Notes: generated from the sequence alone by a model not told the origin. A stretch of DNA of 64,000 bases from Zoroaster sp. YZ-2022 (GCA_029582265.1 CM055835.1:7741500-7805499); one strand, 5' to 3'; counted from the stretch's first letter, positions 22,843 through 36,365 are shown. Program-made: numbers and translations.

Positions 22843-25800
22843 AGTACAAATGCATTGGACAAAATAACCACGGAATATGCCGGCTGCGAAGCCCACATCG
22901 TAAAGGGTTTAACACATAGCTTAGGCCAAGTTTTTGAGCGATATATCATTATTTGGTTTACAATTTTCCAATTAAATGTAATTGGCATCATGTATAGTAA
23001 CATGTCATTATATGCATACATCAAACGTGATGTCAAAGTTTTGTTGAAGTTTCAACTCGAAATAATGTCCTTGTACATCCGGAAATGTTGACAAATACAT
23101 TGGCATCATTTCTGACAATCAACAGATTCATGTTGATATCATTTCGAACACTCTGTGATTAGAATTTGAGGTAGGATTGTAACAACTTATTTATATGATT
23201 TTCGGCAGAACAGCCCATTAATTCAAAGACTGCATCACCATCAGCTCAATAGTTACAAATTGTGTAAATATCAACGGTGTAGACCTAAGCTGTCTTTGGC
23301 ATCAGATCATTTACCAACACAACACATGTTATTTATTATTTAGTATCATATTTTATGATTTAGTTGCATCCAAGGTACTCGTTTAGAAAATATAAAAAAA
23401 TTGGATTAAATTAAATTTTACAGTTTTGATGGTGTCGTGGCTTCACGTGATGTGGATGATCATAAATACAAGGGGCCAGTTATTTCACATCTTAATGTTT
23501 TACTGGGATACATACAGCTAACTCTGAAGGAAGGTTGCCAAGACTTAGAAACTAATCGCAGCTACATCCCTTTACTCTATCTAGCAAACCAGATAAACCT
23601 GTGCGTCACACTCAAACCCCGCATGGAGTTCAATTCGACTCTAATCAAGTTGGGGGTCTTCACCGTAAAAATGTGGAGTAATTAAATGATTTTATCCCAG
23701 AGAAGCTTGGCCAATATTGTGCGTTGATATTGAATGCTCGGCCGGGGTGCTTTAGAACCGCTTTAATTTCCTGCGAGGACAGCTGGCAAGCTCAGTCCAA
23801 TATTATAGCCGACCTGTTTTGGCTGCGGTGCCTTAATTACACTTGTGTGATTTTGGAATTGGCCTGGATAATGAAACCATTCTTGAATCTCAATGGATGA
23901 TGTGGATAATTGGTCTTTGCTATTGCATCAATCATCAGACTATACAAATAACAGCCATATTGCCATTACGTACCACTATGTATCTCTATATCATCTAGGC
24001 CTATATTATCAATCTTAAAAAGTGCCCCAGTCAATAAATACCACATAAGTACCGGGTACCCTGTCTGAATACAGTAGGCCCCTACACGATATAGTTTCTT
24101 ATGTTCACAATTAGTTTGTACTGTTATTTGACGTAGGTCTAATATTATTAAGTCTTATATAGGGAAGAACCAATAAACCAAATGTTTTAAATGCTATAAA
24201 TAAATATTTATCAACCGATCTATCAATTTAATTGGTCATCTACCGTTTAATAATGGTTCATCTATTGAGCAATCGACTCACTAACTAAGCGGTCTATTAT
24301 ACAAACAGACATGTGCAAGTTTGGCCTCTAGTTCAATAAATTATTTTCTTTTGGGGGGGATATATTTAGAAATGTTTGTTACCCGAGTCAACGTGAACAA
24401 TGAAAAAGGTGACAACGTGACATTCACATTTTGCACAGTTTTCTTTGTATTTTTTTTAAATTCCTTTTATTTTTCAAATTTGAACAATATTATTTTGCCA
24501 GTAGAGGTATCACTGTAAACAAGAGGTATCCAACAAGAGCAAAACCTTCCAAACACTTTGGATCCTGTATCAACGCACACGACCAATGCACTGTTCAAAA
24601 TATGTTTGCATGCTGGCCGTTTTGTACGTTGTCGGCTGTCAGTCTGTCTGTCTGTGTATTTATGTTGGTTTTTATTGTTTCAGTTTGTTTATAATTATAT
24701 GATCAGCTCTTGTCCAACATACTTGACCTAAGGCATAACCAGTATTAAATAATCAGTGAGAAATATTGAATGCGTCTGTTTTGAATAACGCATACTGTAA
24801 AGAAACGAGGCAATGTACATGTATTTTTGATGTTGTTTCCTTATTCAAGTCACGTAAGACTAGTCGATGTTATTTGGTTATAGGCGTACGTGCTTATCAA
24901 ATACATGTTTTTGTCAGACATTTAGATAGAACTATCTTTTGTATAATATACCAGTAGTCCAGTAGTGAATATACCAAGTACAGATGACACTGGTGTGTTT
25001 GGCTTATACAGAAGTTGACTAAATTTATTAACGTGTGATTATGAGTTTTCGCAATAAAAAGATACCCTCACCATTACAGTACGTGCCACTCGCCACGAGC
25101 GAACACAAAACAAGAGGTTTTCACGATCGACCGGCGCTGAGCCGCCCGGATTGCCTGGCTTTCCACCCCGAGGGGACGGGATAACGAAACAAGCAAATTG
25201 GACATAAAACCGAGATAGACAGGGCACGGGAATTGAGGCTGAAGCTGACGAGGAAAAGCTTTCGGATGGAAGTGGATTGAAAACAGGAGTTCTTTAAAAG
25301 TGCAGACGCACGTTCGCCTCATGTATATGCATGTATGCTGGCTTGCCAGGATGAATGTCGGGATTCCTTGCAAAACTTATCGGATATTGAAGAAGGCCTA
25401 CGGCTTAATATCTCCCTCTAACTGAACGGCTAATCTTGAAGTAATTCCAGTCAGTAATCCCATGTGTTTATGAGAAATATAAGCTAGCCATAAATGCAGT
25501 CTTTCCTAAGCCTTTGGGGTGCGATTTACAAGTGAATTTTAGTTTGTGTTCGTGATGTGAATTGTTTTTGTTTTACTTTTGTTGTATGGCCCTTGTCCTC
25601 TGTTGGCCGGCTTGTCTGACTGCTGACTGTGATCTTGAAGTACATGACAGTTGGCTTGCCAGTCACACATCAATCCTATCACTCACTGCCATGTACTTCA
25701 CTCATGTGTTTAAATACCCACTTAATGGATCAAGTTTCTTGTCATTCTAAATGACTCTTGACCTTATCATACATCTTATATACTACTCTCAATCCAGACG

Positions 25801-28350
25801 TATCCATATTACAGGCATTATACACGTTGGTTTAAATGTCTGTAAATTCATCCATACTTCAATTTCATTACGTCGTTAACATCAGATATTGTTCGTATTA
25901 ATATTTTTGTCGAGAATACCAATTTGTAGGGGCTTTAAGTGAAGCCTCGACATGACTCGAGTCTTATTCCCAAAGATTCTACCCTGTCCCTCAGCAATCA
26001 AAATTGCCATTGAAGACTCAAGGTCTCACAATTTCAGCTTTGGCGGAATATTTTGAAGCAGATAGACACAAACTCACGATTTTCATTGAACTACCTTTCT
26101 CACGCATCGAGAGATGGCATGCAATAACAAGGTTTAATACAACATCAAAATGTTCAATTATTCGAGTTGTTTTATTTAAGACTCAAATTGATTCAAGTTT
26201 ATGTGACACAACTTGAACAAATTTGGTGACTCGACTCTATCTTTTCAATCACTCGACTCAAATTATTTTCGTCACGTGTCGAATCTTGTTCAACTCTGAC
26301 ATGACGTGTATGCCATATTAAAATAATGTACGCAGTGCCTAACCCTGGTCAGTGTATTGACACTAAAAGGTCTGTGGTGTTAACCTGTGCGTTTTTTACT
26401 AACGCAAAAATAAATGCCCTTGAAATCGATGCCCTAGAAATGCCACGCGATCCAATAATTTCACTGACTGAAACATTTAATTATACACGATTTTATAATA
26501 AAAAAAACGGATGTCATTTTACATATACTTTTGTAAATATCCATGCTGTGCCATTATCATGAGCTAGGTGAAACTGAAAGCTGTCGATATAAATTCCAGC
26601 GTGTAGTGCATTCAAATGTCATCGGGATCTCATAGTCTACAATTATCACCTCCCACTTGTCCAGCATGTTGACAAACCCCGTCAATTCCCAACTAATTTT
26701 ATGCATATAAAGAGAAGTTTACGATAGACGCTGTGAGGCATTTAATCAATGCTGAACATGATTCCTTGGGCAGGATGTCTTGATGAGATGATGATGAGAC
26801 TGATGGTCTCCTTATCAATCTTAAAGGAAGTATATGCCCACAGAGACACTTTGAATAACATGTTTGTGAATGCATACTTTGTGAAAGTTTAACTGTTTTC
26901 ATTGTGTCGTTAAAGGAATGTACAATATTGGTTAGCACCTCATTACAAAATGTATTAAAACGAAAGCTAACATATGCAACCTAACCAAGTAAGCTTTTAG
27001 ATATAGAGTCTAATCATTATGCTTGGGTAATTTACAAATGACGTAAGCCCCCTTTAGAGTAGTATATGTAGGCATGTCTACAACTTACAAGTTTTAAAGT
27101 ATACTCGTTTATATTTAATAATCTAAAAGCATAAGCAATTCTTATTTATTATTTATTATAAATTTTAACTCTTTGAACAAATATACAGAATTTAAGTACA
27201 GTTAATATGTGACTTTTATCAAAGATACCTTTTAACAGTAAATCATATTTTGTGCACAAAGAAGTGAAAGCAACATTTGTTGCATGCCAAGAATTAGAAA
27301 CATGCACCTGCCATTGTTTCACATCATCAGTGGATCGGGGAAGATGGTACCGGTGTTCAAATTAATATGCATCAAGGCTTCCAATTTACGAACTTACTTT
27401 ATGAGTGATTTTTAATTCAAAGCATGAAATAATGTGTGCGTCAGTTCAAAGGTAAATTCCAATCGTTTGATGAATCTTGAGATATCAAGGCCGTAGCAAA
27501 AGGGAGAGGGGTGTGAGGGTGTGAGGCCCCCAATATTTTTCTCACTCGGCAAATTGAGCCTTGGTCGGCAAATAAACCACTAAATAGGTGATTTTGGTGA
27601 TTTGTTGGGCGATTTTCAGGAAAATATCGTTCACGCCTCAAAATGTATTACGCCTACCCCCTCGTCCAGCGATTTTGAAGGTGTGCAATGTTTTGACAAA
27701 TTATTTCAGCCCCCTCCCATTTCAGTTCTGTATCTTCCTCTGAAGTCAGTCTGCAAACTGGCTTCCACACCCACTATAGATAATGTCTTCGCTACGATGG
27801 ATGACATAACAACATTCTGCAAAAACGAGAATGCAATGAAACCTATTGCGACCGAAATCATGGCACATGTCTACTGACTGACCTACCAACCGTGGAGATA
27901 ATCAGACAGAATGACTACTCTAACTAATTTGGTTTCTTTTGACTGATCAATCGATTGTATTTTTCCAAATTGTCTGATTAGATCTAAATATGTTTGCTTC
28001 ATGTACATGTAGGCTTACTACAATTGTGGGTAGTCGTGTGTCACGATTCGGTGACGAAGCGAAGTAGCGAATAATGAAAACAACTTAAGTTACCTATGTA
28101 TTTAAATTTCGTAATGTTTGCAAGACAGAATTGCTTTTTACCAAGAATATTAGTCTGGACTCCTGACAAGCTTGAAGGGCCAATCAAATATTACCTCATT
28201 TGTAAGGATCGGGATCATTTTCTTTCCATTAACATCTTAATTATTGATATTTGTGTTTTTAGTACATATAGCGTATCAAAATCAGCATACAAATGTATGT
28301 TAAAATATGTTTTAATGCATTCATACTTTTTAAACATCAAGAGATATGTA
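22843..28350. other. non-coding flank, no gene recognised
   Basis: Open frames here (for example 23437-23685, 24321-24518, 25074-25373 and 27602-27877) are short and show no domain, signal peptide with partner exons, or conserved motif that I recognise. A relic of the dispersed repeat ('gtgaaagtttaactg...gtgtcgttaa') is present near 26880-26915. The GC-rich patch at about 25085-25230 is unexplained. Confidence 0.5.
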
Positions 28351-28357
28351 AACATAT

Positions 28358-28540
28358 AAACTAACCTGTGAAAAATTCAGCTTACATCATTACATCATTA
28401 ACGAGAAAATAGCTAAAATGCATAAGGCCTAAGTCAAACATGCACTTGGGAAATTATTATAATAATTTTACTAAAAAAGAAAACACCTCAGAATTATTAT
28501 TTGATAGCATAATCAAATATTTAAGTAAGTTTTATTTAAA
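28358..28540 (+). repeat. dispersed repeat family copy
   Basis: Contains 'actaacctgtgaaaaattca', 'catcattaacgagaaaatag', 'acctcagaattatt' and 'aagtaagttttatt' in the family order. The 'gataccatcatc' block is degraded. Confidence 0.55.
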
Positions 28541-28904
28541 AGCGTAATAATTTATGTTTATGATCAGTTATGCTGTTACCAATATTGAATAGAGGTTTTA
28601 AACTTTAGACAAGCAAGTGAAAGCAACGCGGACACTGCGCACACCTATTGGTCCTGTTATACATCACGGAATGTTTATTGGCTTGTCATTATTGACAGAC
28701 ACGAATGTTGTCAACATGTGTGGATGCATTTTTTAGTTCAATCAATAATTGATGCTGAAATGAATCACACTGGATATGCTTACCAATCATGCATCTTAAA
28801 GCACAACACTTAAAGCATACAATTTGGGTAAAATGTCCTTAGGCCTACTTGAAGAATCAGATAGGCCATAAAGATTCAGTTCCATTGGTTCGTTTACGAT
28901 AAAA

Positions 28905-29040
28905 TAGTGGAAATGCATTCAGATGTTTTAGTATGTATTCACCAAGTAAGTTTCACGTAGATATGCGATATGCCTAATTCGTTTTTTTTCTTTCGAGAAT
29001 ATCAATAGTGTATACGGTACTGTATATACGGACTTTAATA
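28905..29040 (+). repeat. dispersed repeat family copy, 3' half
   Basis: Contains 'gaaatgcattcagat', 'caccaagtaagtttcacg', a T-run, and 'cgagaatatcaatagtgtat'. The 5' landmarks are absent. Confidence 0.5.
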
Positions 29041-31130
29041 GCAACTCCTGATAAGACTTATCTGCCTTCTGCGTATCACATCTAACTCTCACTTGAACCT
29101 GTTCACTCACCCATGACGTAATTATACTGGCCTGAGATATCACGTGGGCACATGACAGGGGATGTCAGGCCTTGAATATACCATTACTTATTTAAACGTG
29201 ATGACGTGCAGTTCTCAACCAATCAGAAAGCCCGAACTGGGCCTTATTGGAATTATTGCTCAGCAATTTAGTCTATTGCAAAGTGCCTTATCCCCTGAAT
29301 GTTGACTGCAGTTTTACGCACTATTGCATGTTTGGATATGCTGTTCTAGACTCATATGGTAATGACGTTGCGATCCACGTATGATGGACGGGAGGGGCCT
29401 AGGCCTAACTTACGCTGCTCGCACTATAATGTAACTTCAATGGCTCACGTAACAAAATAATTTTAAGATAAATGCATGAATATGATGAATATTCAATGTG
29501 ACGTGATGTGTTTTCGGTCCAAAAGGGAAAAAAAATTAGACACTTTGTGTGATTGATATTGAGGATGGAAATGAACAAAGAATATGCCGGAAGGTACAAT
29601 CTGCTGCTTGTCGGACCTTAAGTTATCACGATAGAAATAATAGTAAGAAGAGCTTTAATCTAAGAAGCGAAATTGCATTAGTGTCCGGCCAATCCGCCAT
29701 TGCCTTGTCACAGCTATCACGTACCTTCATTTCCTTATTGATGGAAGAATGCCGTTGCGCGCAGCTGTTTCCCCATCCGGCATTAAATGGTCGAAGATAT
29801 TAGAATCGAACGAATAATTGGGTTCGTAAATGGCAGAAGAAAAAAAGGGAGTGATTATTGAAGAGTGGCGGACTGTAATTGATTTTGTTGTTGAGTGGAG
29901 AAGACTCAGTGTGAGAGCTGCTAGACTCATTAACTATTGTTGGTCATGTCATTCATAACGTATACTTCAAATCACCGAACGTGCAACTTCTATCGTTAGC
30001 AGGAACACATGAGACACTTTATTATCTCTATTCTTTGCCACCATCCATGTAAATTTTCTTGTACTCAATAACGATTCAAACTTCCAAGCATTGTTGAAAT
30101 ATCTGCTTCATCCAAACTAAACTCAGTGAACGTAAAGAAATCCCCTCCTGGTAGCAATGGAAGTACTGCATTTACCATACCCACACTCAACAATGGACGC
30201 ATCCATTCATACGAATGAGTGAGAAAACTATAATAACACATGACATATTAAATGCGGCCATTTATTTCTCGTTGAAAGCCTTCTTTTGTTGGGCCAGCCT
30301 AAACCACATGTGATTTGCCCTGAATGGCAAGTTCATTACTCAGCGTAGTACTGACAAGATGTGTGTACACACAACCGGCTTGGCTGCCCCATTTCCCGCC
30401 ACTGCCGGCCGTGTAATCATTAACCTGCTCAACCTTCCATAGGAGCACACTGCGTTTTGTTTTCATCAAGCGCTCAGCGCTTATTCATTCGTCACATCGT
30501 GAGTAGATTCTAGTGATACGAGATGTAATGCCTGCATGCGACATTACCGCAGTTTGACATCGCTGCTATTTTATATAAAACTGTTTTTGTGATTCTACTA
30601 TGTTTTGTGCGGAATAGCTTAATAATTGGTCATTGACGAGACATCCATAAAAACAATCTGCATGTTTTCCGCCGACAGGTAGACGTTCAGACGGACATGT
30701 ACACTAGAGCCAGCGACTGACACTGGAACACCGTACCGACCGATCAAACGGGAGCTGTGCTTCACTACATGTGCAGCGACGTGTAGTCAGTAACCGTAAA
30801 CCATCCATCCATAAGTTGTACTCCATGAACGTTGCATTGCATTGTACGAGTAGTGGATATAATGTAACGGTGAGCTCAGAATCCCAGTGCATTTGTCTAC
30901 TCACTCTAAGGAAATCAGTTGTGCCTTTCACTTCGGTAATCTACAAAGTAGAGAAGAGTTAGTGAGGTGTGCCACTGGACCTGGTCTGCAAATACAGAAC
31001 CCGAAACGTCCAATGTTATTTACATGAACAAGCAAGAGACGTAACAGTGTGAACAGGAAGTCAATAAGCCACTCTATATATTGCCAAATGCATCCAAAAC
31101 AAAACACATACTGAATATATACTATATATA
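29041..31130. other. non-coding, 5' flank of the LMO4-like gene
   Basis: No exon is identified with confidence. Any non-coding first exon and the promoter could lie here or just downstream. I cannot place a transcription start from sequence alone. 'cagaacccgaaacgtccaat' near 30998 is reminiscent of the GAAACGT phrase at 4480 but lacks its stem. Confidence 0.4.
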
Positions 31131-31188
31131 ATTATATATATATATATATAGGCCTATATATTATATATATATAGGCCTATATATATAC

Positions 31189-31220
<32 letters not shown>

Positions 31221-31222
31221 GA
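31118..31222. repeat. TA-rich tract with embedded TAGGCCTA palindromes
   Basis: About 100 bp of TA dinucleotides with two TATAGGCCTATA insertions (near 31149 and 31171). The tract can fold on itself. It lies about 150 bp upstream of the LMO4 start codon. Confidence 0.9.
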
Positions 31223-31371
31223 CCAAGAAATAACCTGAACACAACATAATTTATAAACAAAACTCGGAGTGTGGACTCTACCAGAAGCCGATTGTTGTTT
31301 TATGAGAACCAATAATCACGCCTACGTCGGCTTAGCTGTATTGCTATTTTAGAATAGGAACACAACCCGTC

Positions 31372-31411
31372 ATGGCGCAAACTATTGACTCAGTGGCTGG
31401 ATGTGATGTGG
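31372..31411 (+). CDS. lmo4: LMO4-like, proposed first coding exon (N-terminus)
   Basis: ATG at 31372 followed by G at +4 opens 13 codons (MAQTIDSVAGCDV) plus one base, then a strong donor G|GTAAGT at 31412. An in-frame TAG at 31333-31335 precedes it, so this is the first ATG in its frame. The single leftover G pairs with the two leading bases TT of exon 2 to give Val, so the phase matches exactly. Exon 2 has no in-frame ATG before LIM1, so an upstream coding exon is required. Alternatives are a different first exon or a further alternative promoter. Vertebrate LMO4 has an unrelated short N-terminal tail, so sequence similarity does not help here. Confidence 0.65.
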
Positions 31412-33257
31412 GTAAGTACATGAACACGTAGTTTATACAGTCTGGCCTAGTTTAATTCCAATTATATAGGTTATGAATGTGTACGTTCCGTGGTCCTTTC
31501 TCTATGGTTTCTTGTACGGTGAATGATACTTGATCAAATGTCAGAAGTCACATCAAATGTTGTTATTCTTGTATACGATATCTAGTATAGCCCTACACTG
31601 TAACAAATAATGGGATTTTAAATTAAAAATATCCCTGTGTTTATGTGGCTATAACAGATTTGCATTATTTCAACACTATAATCAGATCTAAAGACCTATG
31701 GTTAAGTGTACATTCTCAAAATTTAAGATCAATTAATTTGCTTGTTAATCGCTAATTATCTCCACCATTGTTCAATTGTGAACGACCCATGATTTAAAAC
31801 AATGTTTTTCAGGCAAATCAAACGATTTTAAAGTAACTTTCTACATTATTTTAAGCGTAATTTAAACACTTAAAATAATTGTTTAATTGTCAGAATAATT
31901 AAGTGTGAGAAGAAAAAAATATTGCTCTTCAGTATCGCATATTATGACCAGAAAGCTATTATCATTCTAGGAAATTTGTTGTTGGCCAAGGTTAAACGAT
32001 TGAAGACTTCCTGGATTGTGTCTTGTAAATAAGGTTATATTTAAAGTGATTTTGGGAATTATTTTGAATTATTTTCACAAATTTATCGCTGATTTGATTT
32101 TATCATATCAAATTTGTGATGGGTTTGTAAGCCATCTTATTGTTCCCACGTGAACATTTGGCCTTATTAGTCCATATACAATAGTTACAGTGATATGTTA
32201 GTGTATTCAGTCTGATATTAGATATGTTATAATAACCAATTGGAGTTGAAATCAAAACATTCCTTTTACATCAACTGGGTCAAACAACAAATTGCTGATA
32301 CAGAAACATTTGCGGATGCAGACATATTTGCAGATACGAAATAGAACCAACAGCTTAGTAGTTTATATATAGTGCTCTGTTCCTGATCCTTCATTGTATA
32401 TTTAGTATTTTGCATAGTATCCATGTTATAAGGAGTGTCTCTCGTAGGATCATTATCACTAACATACATAACAGCAGTATAGCAACAACAGCACGGTAGC
32501 ACTTTCTGGCTGGTTAATATCCGGAATTATACAATTTTACGGATTTGCAATTAGTGGATATTAATTCCATTTAGACCTAAGCATGTTTTATCAACAGGAC
32601 AGTTAAGTTGATAAACACATAATATACAGGCCTAAGTACATTATCTAAACATTCATTGATTGACCGTTGTACTTTCATTTCAAAACTCGTACACATCATA
32701 ATATAACTAGATTGTTTTTTGCCAATCAGTGGCTTTATGCTGCAATAATAGACGTGGACCGCCATTTTGCTGATCACGTCGGATATAATTGCTAGTTACC
32801 CTCGCAGCATAAACATAAACAAAAGCCCTACGCACTCATGCGCGTAATTGGAGGCTAACGTTATTAGAGTGGTTCGAATACAGGGGAGTTATATGAAAAG
32901 CCGTCCCGTTGAGAACTTAATTACATCTGCACAACCCGTAAGCACTATACCTTATCATTCACTCTGCATAATACACAAAATAGGGTCCACGCAAACTGTT
33001 ATTATTCAACATAGAGAAATTCAACCAACACAGTAATCATCCTTCTGTATATTCACATGTTATCAGTTTTACTTTACTGATAGTTGTCTAAATTGTTACA
33101 ACTGCTCTATTTTCTTTTATATGTTGACAGAACGTAGTTAATTAAAACATAATGGATCTAGTTTGGATCACCGTAGTACAGATTACACACAACAGTTATT
33201 GCGTTTACACGTTACCATTGTGTTGAATTCAGGGACTGTCAGCATTATTGCTATAAC

Positions 33258-33291
<34 letters not shown>
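33258..33291. repeat. (CAT)n microsatellite
   Basis: Eleven consecutive CAT/ATC triplets. The poly-His frame through it is an artefact. Confidence 0.95.
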
Positions 33292-34177
33292 TTCCACCAC
33301 AACTCACCACCACGACTCACCACCACTGTGCATAATCATATTTATGCATTTTTACCTTTATAATTAATGGCATTAATATTTTGAACAGCTATCAAAACAT
33401 CGAGGGAAGAAATGGGGCAGCAGTTAAGCCAGTCTTCTTTCATTACGATTTGTGAATTACATGTACTATTAACAAATTCGGTCAAGGTTGAGGGTTAGGA
33501 AAGTATACTTATCGATTTACATGCATTGACCAAAACCTACTACACACTGCACGTATATAGGCCCCTTCATCCACTCATTATTATTAAGTTATATTGTACT
33601 CTGTTAGTCTAAAAAGAGACCAATCAGCTATCAAGACAAAGTGAATGAAGCATTATAAATAACGAATTGCTCACCAGAAAATTTCGAATTTCGTGATAAT
33701 TTATCAGTTATCATATCATATATCGGGTATCAATCAAGTAAGAATGTAATGAAAGTTTACACCATGGACAGACATACTACCCTCTTCCTAGTTAAAACTG
33801 TCCATCCATGATTGTGATTGATAGTCGGTTCAGTATGAGTTCCATCATATACATGTACATGTACATGTATACTCAATACGCACCATGACCTGTCTTACTC
33901 ACAACATAACTCTACAAAAATGATGAATTGCTCATTTTTATCGAATTTGTCTGGGGCTGCCCAGACCTAATAAAGCGTTAAGCACCAGATGTTCATAGCG
34001 TAAAGGGAACGCAATACTCAAGGACGTAAAAAAAAAAATTAGTTACAGATAGTACGGTCATTAATCAACTATCTGATGTGGAAATAATATTGAATAGAGG
34101 GTAAACTACACAAATGAATTGTGTGCTGTGCATACAACGAGCGGCATACTGTCAAGGACGTGCACGGTATACACAGA

Positions 34178-34206
34178 GCATGGAGGTAAAAATCTTACCT
34201 CCATGC
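34178..34206. other. perfect 12-bp hairpin, 5-base loop
   Basis: GCATGGAGGTAA at 34178-34189 is exactly the reverse complement of TTACCTCCATGC at 34195-34206, with loop AAATC. It lies about 180 bp upstream of exon 2. The stem is too short for a typical animal microRNA precursor. Confidence 0.7.
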
Positions 34207-34383
34207 ACAGAGGAAGAACCACATGGCCTGTATAGCATGGATATTACACCTTGCACGGTCATTATCAATACAAATGTCTATACAACTACTAAACTGGAAG
34301 AAGGTTTTAATTTGGGGTCACCGATATAAACATTAAAATACATTGTAAAATATGGTATGGCAATAATTTGTTATTTCTTTCAG

Positions 34384-34630
34384 TTCAAAGTGAAATCAGC
34401 AAAGAAAGCAGATCATCAAATGGCGGCGGCAACAACAACAACAACAACAATGTCAGATGTTGTGCTGGTTGCGGCTGTAAAATCATCGATAGATTCCTTT
34501 TGCACGCAGTGGATAGGTTTTGGCACACGGGCTGCCTTAAATGTTCGTGTTGCAGCGTACAGTTAGGAGAAGTGGGTCCGTCTTGCTTCTCAAAGGGTGG
34601 AATGATTCTCTGCAAAAAAGACTACATCAG
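34384..34630 (+). CDS. lmo4: LMO4-like exon 2: Asn/Ser-rich linker and LIM domain 1
   Basis: The acceptor 'tttctttcag' ends at 34383 and the donor is CAG|GTAAGA at 34631. The exon encodes residues 14-96 of the model: a Ser-rich stretch, GGG, seven Asn (a CAA/AAC-type triplet run), then LIM1. Zinc ligands follow the LIM pattern: CAGC, HTGC, C-x2-C, and a final CKKD. Residues KI-DRFLL and W-H-x-x-CLKCSCC match LMO4 rather than LMO1-3 as I remember them. The exon ends after 'gac tac atc ag' (Asp-Tyr-Ile-Arg split), the same inter-LIM position where LMO4 proteins read DYIRLFG. LIM1 contributes LDB1 binding in the family. The poly-Asn run may be length-polymorphic. Confidence 0.93.
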
Positions 34631-35059
34631 GTAAGAATAGAAAATATATTTATTCATTCAACCAACAAGAAAGATAACAAAGAAAACACCGTCACATTTA
34701 TTAACTTTCCAACTAAACGCTTTATGAAAAAATATTATGATGAAAGTGTGTGTTATTATTTACCACCTTATTGTTATTTTCGCCCAATTCAAATTAGTTT
34801 TAGAACAATACAATAATTAGCTTCTAGTGGACGGTACCATAGTCCAAGATGCTTATGCAGGAAATAACCTCCAGTAGCATATGCCATAAGAGAGGGGGTA
34901 GGGAACATACTTCCCTAGAAAGGGGGTCGGGTAGACCGACTTATTGTAATTGAGCAATTTATGAAGCACTATTTCGCTGCCAGTAATACATGGACTGTGT
35001 ATTGAGTATTACATTGACATTACATCATAAATGTAATGGCTTAGAGTCACTATACACGT

Positions 35060-35290
35060 ATGGTAAAATGTCTGTAAATGCATCCATGATTGATAAAAAC
35101 GAAGAGATACAAAACAAGCAAGTTTCACCTTGTATCATTGTGTCATTAACGAGAAATGACTTCAGGTTTTCGTATTCATTTGAATACTGAAGATGAAATT
35201 TCACTATAGAATAACAGTACCTCAGAAAAATAGATTTGAATGAATGTTTGATACCATCCAAGTAAAGTTTCATGTTAACATGTGATTACC
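35060..35290 (+). repeat. dispersed repeat family copy
   Basis: Has 'gtgtcattaacgagaaatg', 'acctcagaaaaata', 'gtttgataccatccaagtaa' in order. The segment between 'gataccatc' and 'caagtaa' found in other copies is deleted. Confidence 0.6.
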
Positions 35291-36008
35291 GTTGATTACA
35301 TTGTGCGTTGATGAATTTTAAAGTCTTATGTCTCATTAAATTGTCATTATTTTCTGTGGATCGAACAAAATTTAAAATTGGATTATATTGAATTAAAAGA
35401 TAAATCTGCCCTGAATTCTGATCTTTTAATTGTAATTAAATCGTTGTAATTGTGCCACAAATTTGATTTCAACCAAACATGATGAATGAATAATCCATGT
35501 TGAAAATTTTATATTAGTCATCGTCATTAGTTATTTTTGCCAAATCAATGACTACAACCACTCATTGTAGTCGAATCTTATTTCTTATTTTGAATTGATG
35601 AATACGCTGTGACGTCTTGATGTGCTTCTTACAGTGGATGTTATGTGCTGTGTACATTGTGAATTGAGCAATTTAAGTGTGAACGAAAAGGACAATATGA
35701 AGGGATTCGAGTTTCCATTGAGCCGGAAGGACGAATGACAACAATAGTATAGTGTTAAAGATGGAAGATGATACCCAGTGTATCAAAGAGAACTAAATGT
35801 GCAGCTATCCAGCGCTGTGCTTCCATCATGCATTATTTCGACGCCTTTCCATTCCTATCATCCTGTCAATGTCTACCGTCTTTGTAAGGGTGATTCTTAA
35901 GACGACGATGCTCTTCAAATACAGAGTACAAAAAAGGTCACTGGTCCATGGCCTAGAGGATCAGTTGCAGTTGACTGGAGCTGTCTGGTCGTAGGACGTT
36001 GATTAGGG

Positions 36009-36365
36009 GTGTTGTGGCCGAGCGGTCTAGCTTACCGGATTCAAGTTCTGGTGTTAGCAACATAATGTGGGTTCGAATCACGGCCGTGACACTTGTGTCC
36101 TTGAGCAAGACACTTAATCATAATTGCTTCTCTCCACCCAGGGGTTAAATGGGTACCTGTGAAGGCAGAGTTGGTTTGCTCTATATACGCTAGAAATGGC
36201 AGCAATTGAGCTGTATACTCCCCAGGGAGCTGAGATGGTTTCAGGAATGATTTATGAGCCTTATGAGCAGGGATAATAATATAATGCGCCTTGAGCACCA
36301 CTTAGTTGGTGGATACGTGCGCTATATAAATCCACACATTATTATTATTATTATTATTATTATTT
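36009..36365 (+). mobile_element. complete tRNA-derived SINE
   Basis: The head carries an A-box-like TGGCCGAGCGG (about 36015) and a B-box-like GGTTCGAATCA (36070-36080), which are internal RNA polymerase III promoter elements of the Leu/Ser tRNA type. The body follows ('gtgtccttgagcaagacact', 'ctgtatactccccagggagc'), then 'gtgcgctatataaatccaca' and an (ATT)n tail ending near 36365. The 'cttgagcaagacactta...ttgct' block resembles central domains shared by wide SINE superfamilies. The exact domain needs alignment. It is the only copy in the window with a simple, full head, so it is a good reference for the family. It is not a functional tRNA gene. Confidence 0.85.

Larger units (their letters stand above)
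31412..34383 (+). other. LMO4-like intron 1 (2972 bp)
   Basis: Donor GTAAGT at 31412 and acceptor 'ttatttctttcag' ending at 34383. It contains a (CAT)n run at 33258-33291, a GTACAT palindromic cluster near 33853-33870 and a perfect hairpin at 34178-34206. No other gene seen. Confidence 0.65.

Noticed and set aside
34115..34329. 71-codon frame upstream of exon 2 as an LMO4 first exon
   Set aside because: It has no donor in a matching phase that I can see, and the 31372 exon fits both donor strength and phase.
34357..34566. Alternative frame with ATG (MAIICYF...) over exon 2
   Set aside because: It runs across the intron/exon boundary in a frame that does not encode the LIM domain.
35636..35760. 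Cys-rich segment after a 'cttcttacag' acceptor, as an extra LIM-related exon
   Set aside because: Frames stop within a few codons or lack LIM ligand spacing, and exons 2 and 3 already join exactly in phase.
36009..36085. Functional tRNA-Leu/Ser gene
   Set aside because: Although A- and B-box sequences are present, the region continues into a SINE body with an (ATT)n tail and the tRNA fold cannot be completed convincingly.
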